Assembly (NCBI RefSeq): GCF_007827595.1
Contig: NZ_VISR01000010.1
Location: forward strand, 1-64,000
Origin: Streptomyces sp. BK340
GTDB lineage: Bacteria; Actinomycetota; Actinomycetes; Streptomycetales; Streptomycetaceae
Reading direction: 5' to 3'
Length of the DNA stretch: 64,000 nucleotides
This document shows positions 61,401 through 64,000 of the stretch, piece by piece (the stretch's first letter is position 1; each line of letters begins with the position of its first letter). Made by a program: the position numbers and the translations under genes. The notes beneath the pieces are model-generated. The model was not told where the DNA came from, ran no database searches, and saw nothing but the letters and a program-made list of their open reading frames with translations.

Positions 61401-64000
61401 CGTCGCCTCCGGCCGGCTGGCCTACGCGCTCGGCCTGCACGGCCCGGCGCTGACCGTGGACACGGCCTGCTCGTCCTCCCTGGTCGCGACGCATCTGGCC
61501 GCCCAGGCCCTGCGCACCGGGGAGTGCGACCTGGCCCTGGCCGGCGGGGTGACGCTCATGGTGACCCCGCAGACCTTCGTGGAGTTCAGCCGCCTGCGCG
61601 GCCTGTCCCCGACCGGCCGCTGCCGGTCCTTCTCCGACGACGCCGACGGCGCGATCTGGGCCGAGGGCGCGGGCATGCTCGTCCTCAAGCGGCTGAGCGA
61701 CGCCGAGCGGGACGGCGACGAGGTGCTCGCCGTGCTGCGCGGCACGGCCGTCAACCAGGACGGCCGCAGCCAGGGCCTGTCCGCGCCCAACGGCCCGGCC
61801 CAGGAACAGGTGCTCCGCCGCGCGCTCGAGCTGTCCGGGCTGGCACCCGCCGACCTCGACTACATCGAGGCCCACGGCACCGGGACCACCCTCGGCGACC
61901 CGATCGAGGCCAACGCCCTGGCCGAGGTCTTCGCGGGCTCCCGCCCCGAGGACCGCCCGCTGTACCTGGGGTCGCTGAAGTCCAACATCGGCCACGCGCA
62001 GGCCGCTTCGGGCGTCGCCGGGCTGATCAAGGTCGTGCAGTCGCTGCGCCACCAGACCCTGCCCCGCACCCTGCACGCCGGCACGCCGAGCCGGCACGTC
62101 GAGTGGGACGGCAGCGGCCTGAGTCTGCTGCAGGAGCCGGTCGCCTGGCCGGCGACGGAGGAGCGGGTACGCCGGGCCGGGGTCAGCGCCTTCGGCATCA
62201 GCGGCACCAACGCGCACGTCATCGTGGAGGAAGCCCCCGCCCGGCCGCTGCAGGAAGCCGAACTCCCCGAAGGAAAGCGGCTGTTCCTGCTCTCGGGGCG
62301 CAGTGAGGCCGGCCTGCGCGGGCAGGCGGCCACGCTCGCCCGGTACGCCACCCCCGACACCTCCCTCCCGGACGTCGCCCACACCCTGGCCCGGCACCGC
62401 AGCCACTTCGAGTGGCGCGCCGCGGTCGTCGCGGGCGACCGCGACGAACTCCTCCCCTCCCTCAAGGCGTTGGGCAGCGGGCGCAAGCCCGTGCCCGCGC
62501 CCCGCGAGGACCAGACCGGCAAGGTCGCCTTCGTCTTCGCCGGACACGGCGGCCAGTGGACCGGCATGGGCCTGGAGCTGCTGTCCCAGTCCGAGGCCTT
62601 CCGGACGGAGCTGACCCGCATCGACGCCGCCGTCGAGCGGCAGGCCGGCTGGTCCGTGCTGAACGTGCTGCGCGCACCGGAGGAGTTCTCCCCGCTCGAC
62701 CGCACCGAGTACCTCCAGCCGGTCCTGTTCGCCGTCAACGCCGCGCTGGCCGCCGCCTGGCGGGAACTCGGCGTCACCCCGGACGCGGTGGTCGGCCACA
62801 GCCTGGGCGAGATCGCCGCCGCGTACAGCGCGGGAGCCCTCACCCTGGACGACGCCGTGGCCGCCGTCACCGGGCGGGCCGCGGCGGTCGTCCCGCTCGT
62901 CGGGCAGGGCGGCATGCTCGCCGTGGAGCTGCCGCTCGCCGACGTCGAGGAGCTGCTGGAGCCCTACGCCGGCCGGCTGTTCGTCGGAGCCGTCAACGGT
63001 CCGGGTGCCACCGCCGTCTCCGGCGAGGCGGACGCGCTCTCCGCACTGCGTCACCGGCTGGAGGAGCGGGGCGTCTCCGCGCGCGTCCTGTCGACGCCGT
63101 TCGCCTCGCACACCCCGCTCATGGAACCGCTGCGCGCGGAACTCCTCGAACGCTTCTCCGGTATCCGGGGGACCCGCACACCGACCCCGCTCTACTCGTC
63201 CGTGCTCGCCGAACCCGTCACCGGGGAGGACCTGGACGCCGCCTACTGGTTCGACAACCTGCGCCACCCGGTCCGTTTCGCCGACACCGTGCGCCGGATG
63301 CTCGACGACGGGTACCGCTACTTCGTGGAACTCAGCCCGCACCCCTCGCTCACCGCGGCGATCGAGGCCGTCGCCGCCGAGGCCGGGACCGACGCGGTGG
63401 GCATCGGCTCACTGCGCCGCGGCCGCGACGGGCAGGACGTACTGCTCGGCAGGCTGGGGGAGTTGTACGAGGCCGGACACACGCCAGACTGGACGGCGCT
63501 CTTCCCGCACGGCCGCCGCGCCGACCTGCCCACCTACGCCTTCGCCCGCGAACGCCACTGGCTCGCCCCCGTCCAGGCCACCTCCACCGGCGGCTCACCG
63601 CTGCTCGGCACCCACGTCCAGGCCAGCGACGAACCCGGCCGGGACCTCTTCCAGAGCGAGATCGACCTGAACGACAGCCGCTTCGCCTACCTGACCGACC
63701 ATCAGGTCACGGGCGAGGTGTGGCTGCCGGGCGCCGCCTTCCTGGACCTGGTGCTGGAGGCCGCGAACACGCTCGCCGACAGCGACGAGGTGCGGCTGTC
63801 CGACGTCCGGTTCGTCCAGCCGCTGCGACTGGACGCCGACCGGCCCGTACGGGTGCAACTGGTGCTGCGGCCCGCGGAGGACGGCCACCGGGAGTTCTCC
63901 GTCGCCTCGGCCGCCGCCGGTGCGCGACGGCCGCGGTGGGAGCGGCACGTGACCGGGCGCATCGCCCTCGCCACGGAGCCGATCGCCCGCACCGCGGAGC
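55447..64000 (+). CDS. Modular type I polyketide synthase, N-terminal 2,851 residues (3' end outside window)
   Basis: This is one open frame from ATG 55447 (GAGGA about 12 bases upstream) to the window edge. Domains in order: ACP (Ser53 in GLGS); KS (Cys281 in TACSSS; EAHGTGT and NIGH present); AT (Ser732 in GHSQGE, YASH 829-832, pointing to methylmalonyl-CoA); DH (His1031 in DHTVFG); KR (TGGLGAVG at ~1478, LDD at 1563, Tyr1620); ACP (Ser1777 in LGMDS); KS (Cys2008); AT (Ser2452 in GHSLGE, FASH at 2552); start of a DH (His2752, normal HxxxGxxxLPG). No ER is present in the first module. The KR LDD motif predicts a B-type hydroxyl before dehydration. The N-terminal ACP fits loading by the FAAL. 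Confidence 0.93.
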   Translation, partial: MPANESPKHTPEPSLTTSEGVRAWLASAVAESAGTDPADVDPHRPLAEFGLGSRQLVTLAAELGTLTGRTLEPSLVFNHPTIAAVAQAVFEPQRAQTPPPSTAVERTGPGDDVAIISMACRFPGGAEDPEALWRLLTSGEDAISEVPAGRWDTNGLYDPDPEAAGKAYTLRGGFLDGGIDRFDAAFFGISPREAAAMDPQQRLLLQTTWEAIERAGMLPESLNGSSTGVYLGLYDSGYLATAPLSQLDGHVGTGSAASVASGRIAYTLGLQGPAVTVDTACSSSLVALHLAARALASGECDLALAGGATLLVTPRGHVEFSRLRGLSPSGRCSPFSADADGVVWAEGCGLVVLKRLADARRDGDRILAVVKGSAINQDGRSQGLSAPNGPAQERVVRAALDAAGLTPHDLDHVEAHGTGTRLGDPIELRALANVFGPGRPADRPLGIGSLKSNIGHTQAAAGIGGVIKTVLALGHEHLPASLHAEPRTDRIDWTGSGLHVQSAGRDWPRTADRVRRAGVSAFGISGTNAHVVLEEAPQPATADTPAQQAAPALFPLSARSLPALRGQAARLLDALETRPEPALREVAATLAHHRTHFDHRAVVRATDRTRLVDALRALADGRPDPDHTIGPERTAPAGKLAFVFPGQGSQWAGMARDLLERDPVFADELDRCDAALRPFTEWSVAAVLRGDAGAPSPDRVDVVQPALFAVMVSLAAVWRARGVRPDAVIGHSQGEVAAACVAGALSLNDAAAVVALRSQALTDLSGTGTMAVIALPHDEVRAELDGAVSVAAVNSGRATVVAGAVEAVEALLARLEARQVFVRRLDVDYASHSDRVEPVRERILDELDGVTAYPTDIAWYSTVTAEPVTEELEAGYWYTNLRETVRFAPTVERMLADGYRHFVELSPHPALLTALRTLGEDTGHDLTAVGSLGRDEDGPACLDRAAAELHVHGRRIDWRRLVPDGDTADLPTYAWDAQRHWIEPETAAGGPALFDRAAHPLLGIQLQSADETRWTFRNEWSPATADWLPDHTVFGRTVVSGTTLMELCRAALAVARPDDAADVTDLLLLSPLVLPGTGTVEVSVEVVTAGPVPEVTVHSRPRGQDAPGWTLHATASAAESAPLTAGRPPHWPDTAEEAWTAQTYDRLAGLGLGYGPAFQGVRSAVTTGDGELLARLSLPATARDGADPYPVHPALLDAALHVTAAFGAADGRALLPVAVGRCVLPHGGTGDLTARVRRTGDADSDLTLDVTLWDADGLPAGRLESVRLRAADPADLDAGSENARHLYEVAWTAVTEEPPAAAPDLTWTVAGDPAGPKAQAALRGLALRETGADVAVRFWPHPDEAVSGAHELAATALAELQRLIALPEDRTPARTVWVTRGAIAAADGDPVAGYTQSVLWGLVRSARAEHPDLGLTLLDLDDGDPAAALRAAAGLAGEPELALRERALLAPRLVRARPDRHEQGSAGHLPTDGTVLITGGLGAVGRHIARLFAQRGVPRLLLTARRGADDPRAAETVAELAALGAAAEVVACEVTDPAAVADVLARAGQESPLRGVVHCAGILDDGVVAELTPERLARVLRPKVDGALHLHRLTADAPLDLFLLVSSAAGVVGNAGQGNYAAANVFLDQLAHHRRSLGLPGSSISFGAWAGEGLAAAHADLDRMARLGHRALTPEQGRDLVALALRRTAPHLVAWSLDLPRLRQSDAGGTALWRSLLPASRGTGGDALADRLTRLPEPERAERVLALVRDEAARALGLRSAESVRPDQPLRDLGMDSVTAVELRNRIGARLGTRLPATLLFDHPTADRLAEYLLTTVLGRASGQVQAQRARTTSPAGDEPIAIVAMACRLPGSVSDPDGLWRLVAEGRDAVGPFPAGRWDVEALYDPDPDALGKSYAREGGFLDDIESFDAGFFGITPKEAAAMDPQQRLLLETAWEALERAGIVPARLAGSTTGVYVGMFGSDYLAGSRLDQLDGYVGTGSALSVASGRLAYALGLHGPALTVDTACSSSLVATHLAAQALRTGECDLALAGGVTLMVTPQTFVEFSRLRGLSPTGRCRSFSDDADGAIWAEGAGMLVLKRLSDAERDGDEVLAVLRGTAVNQDGRSQGLSAPNGPAQEQVLRRALELSGLAPADLDYIEAHGTGTTLGDPIEANALAEVFAGSRPEDRPLYLGSLKSNIGHAQAASGVAGLIKVVQSLRHQTLPRTLHAGTPSRHVEWDGSGLSLLQEPVAWPATEERVRRAGVSAFGISGTNAHVIVEEAPARPLQEAELPEGKRLFLLSGRSEAGLRGQAATLARYATPDTSLPDVAHTLARHRSHFEWRAAVVAGDRDELLPSLKALGSGRKPVPAPREDQTGKVAFVFAGHGGQWTGMGLELLSQSEAFRTELTRIDAAVERQAGWSVLNVLRAPEEFSPLDRTEYLQPVLFAVNAALAAAWRELGVTPDAVVGHSLGEIAAAYSAGALTLDDAVAAVTGRAAAVVPLVGQGGMLAVELPLADVEELLEPYAGRLFVGAVNGPGATAVSGEADALSALRHRLEERGVSARVLSTPFASHTPLMEPLRAELLERFSGIRGTRTPTPLYSSVLAEPVTGEDLDAAYWFDNLRHPVRFADTVRRMLDDGYRYFVELSPHPSLTAAIEAVAAEAGTDAVGIGSLRRGRDGQDVLLGRLGELYEAGHTPDWTALFPHGRRADLPTYAFARERHWLAPVQATSTGGSPLLGTHVQASDEPGRDLFQSEIDLNDSRFAYLTDHQVTGEVWLPGAAFLDLVLEAANTLADSDEVRLSDVRFVQPLRLDADRPVRVQLVLRPAEDGHREFSVASAAAGARRPRWERHVTGRIALATEPIARTAE

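Overview
This window looks like chromosomal DNA of a Streptomyces species or a very close relative. Base composition is very GC-rich, with strongly GC-biased third codon positions and many GTG starts (one TTG). There are Streptomyces-type development genes (an SsgA-like protein and an NsdA-type TPR regulator), Tat-exported enzymes, a sugar importer with no ATPase gene of its own, and a rare in-frame TTA codon. No tRNA, rRNA, CRISPR array, insertion sequence, integrase or replication origin was seen.

Layout. 1-3256: a translationally coupled cassette built on a DUF4132 protein, with a duplicated copy of its 3' end just upstream. 3271-6143: a divergent TetR / aldo-keto reductase pair flanked by two decaying oxidoreductase genes. 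6158-11591: a leftward operon for a NamZ-like (DUF1343) exo-muramidase, a tandem GNAT protein, a Tat-type lipoprotein binding protein and two permeases, read here as a peptidoglycan-sugar scavenging unit. 11840-18480: an MpaB-like oxygenase, a soluble Ser/Thr kinase with eight 42-residue TPR-like repeats, an FAD oxidoreductase and a Tat-exported serine hydrolase. 18634-22877: a nitronate monooxygenase plus two acyl-CoA synthetases. 22886-30101: a membrane protein, a divergent CGNR regulator / MFS pair, paaK, a very small protein, an alpha/beta hydrolase and a sulfatase-like membrane protein. 30272-36177: a divergent acyl-CoA degradation locus with an acyl-CoA synthetase, a crotonase, a DUF35 protein and two thiolase-like proteins that appear to lack the nucleophilic cysteine. 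36260-43138: a DUF397 protein, a universal stress protein, a large LuxR-like ATPase, a hypothetical protein and a secreted amidase. 43463-48704: an APH-like kinase, the NsdA-type regulator, a PAS-PP2C phosphatase carrying the TTA codon, and the SsgA-like protein. 48844-53164: phospholipase C, a Gfo/Idh/MocA oxidoreductase and a baeRF protein. 53589 to the end: the start of a biosynthetic cluster, with a fatty acyl-AMP ligase and then a modular type I polyketide synthase (ACP-KS-AT-DH-KR-ACP-KS-AT-DH...) that runs off the window.

The strongest leads are three. First, the acyl-AMP ligase beside a polyketide synthase with an N-terminal ACP implies a fatty-acid-primed polyketide. Second, a 22-bp inverted-repeat motif (18 of 22 positions identical by eye) lies upstream of both the 18.6-kb acyl-CoA synthetase operon and the 31.9-kb acyl-CoA degradation promoter, which suggests one regulator for both. 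Third, the thiolase-like pair with a DUF35 partner resembles the retro-aldolase complexes of steroid side-chain degradation. Five ANL-superfamily adenylating enzymes in 36 kb make this a fatty-acid and CoA-ester rich region.
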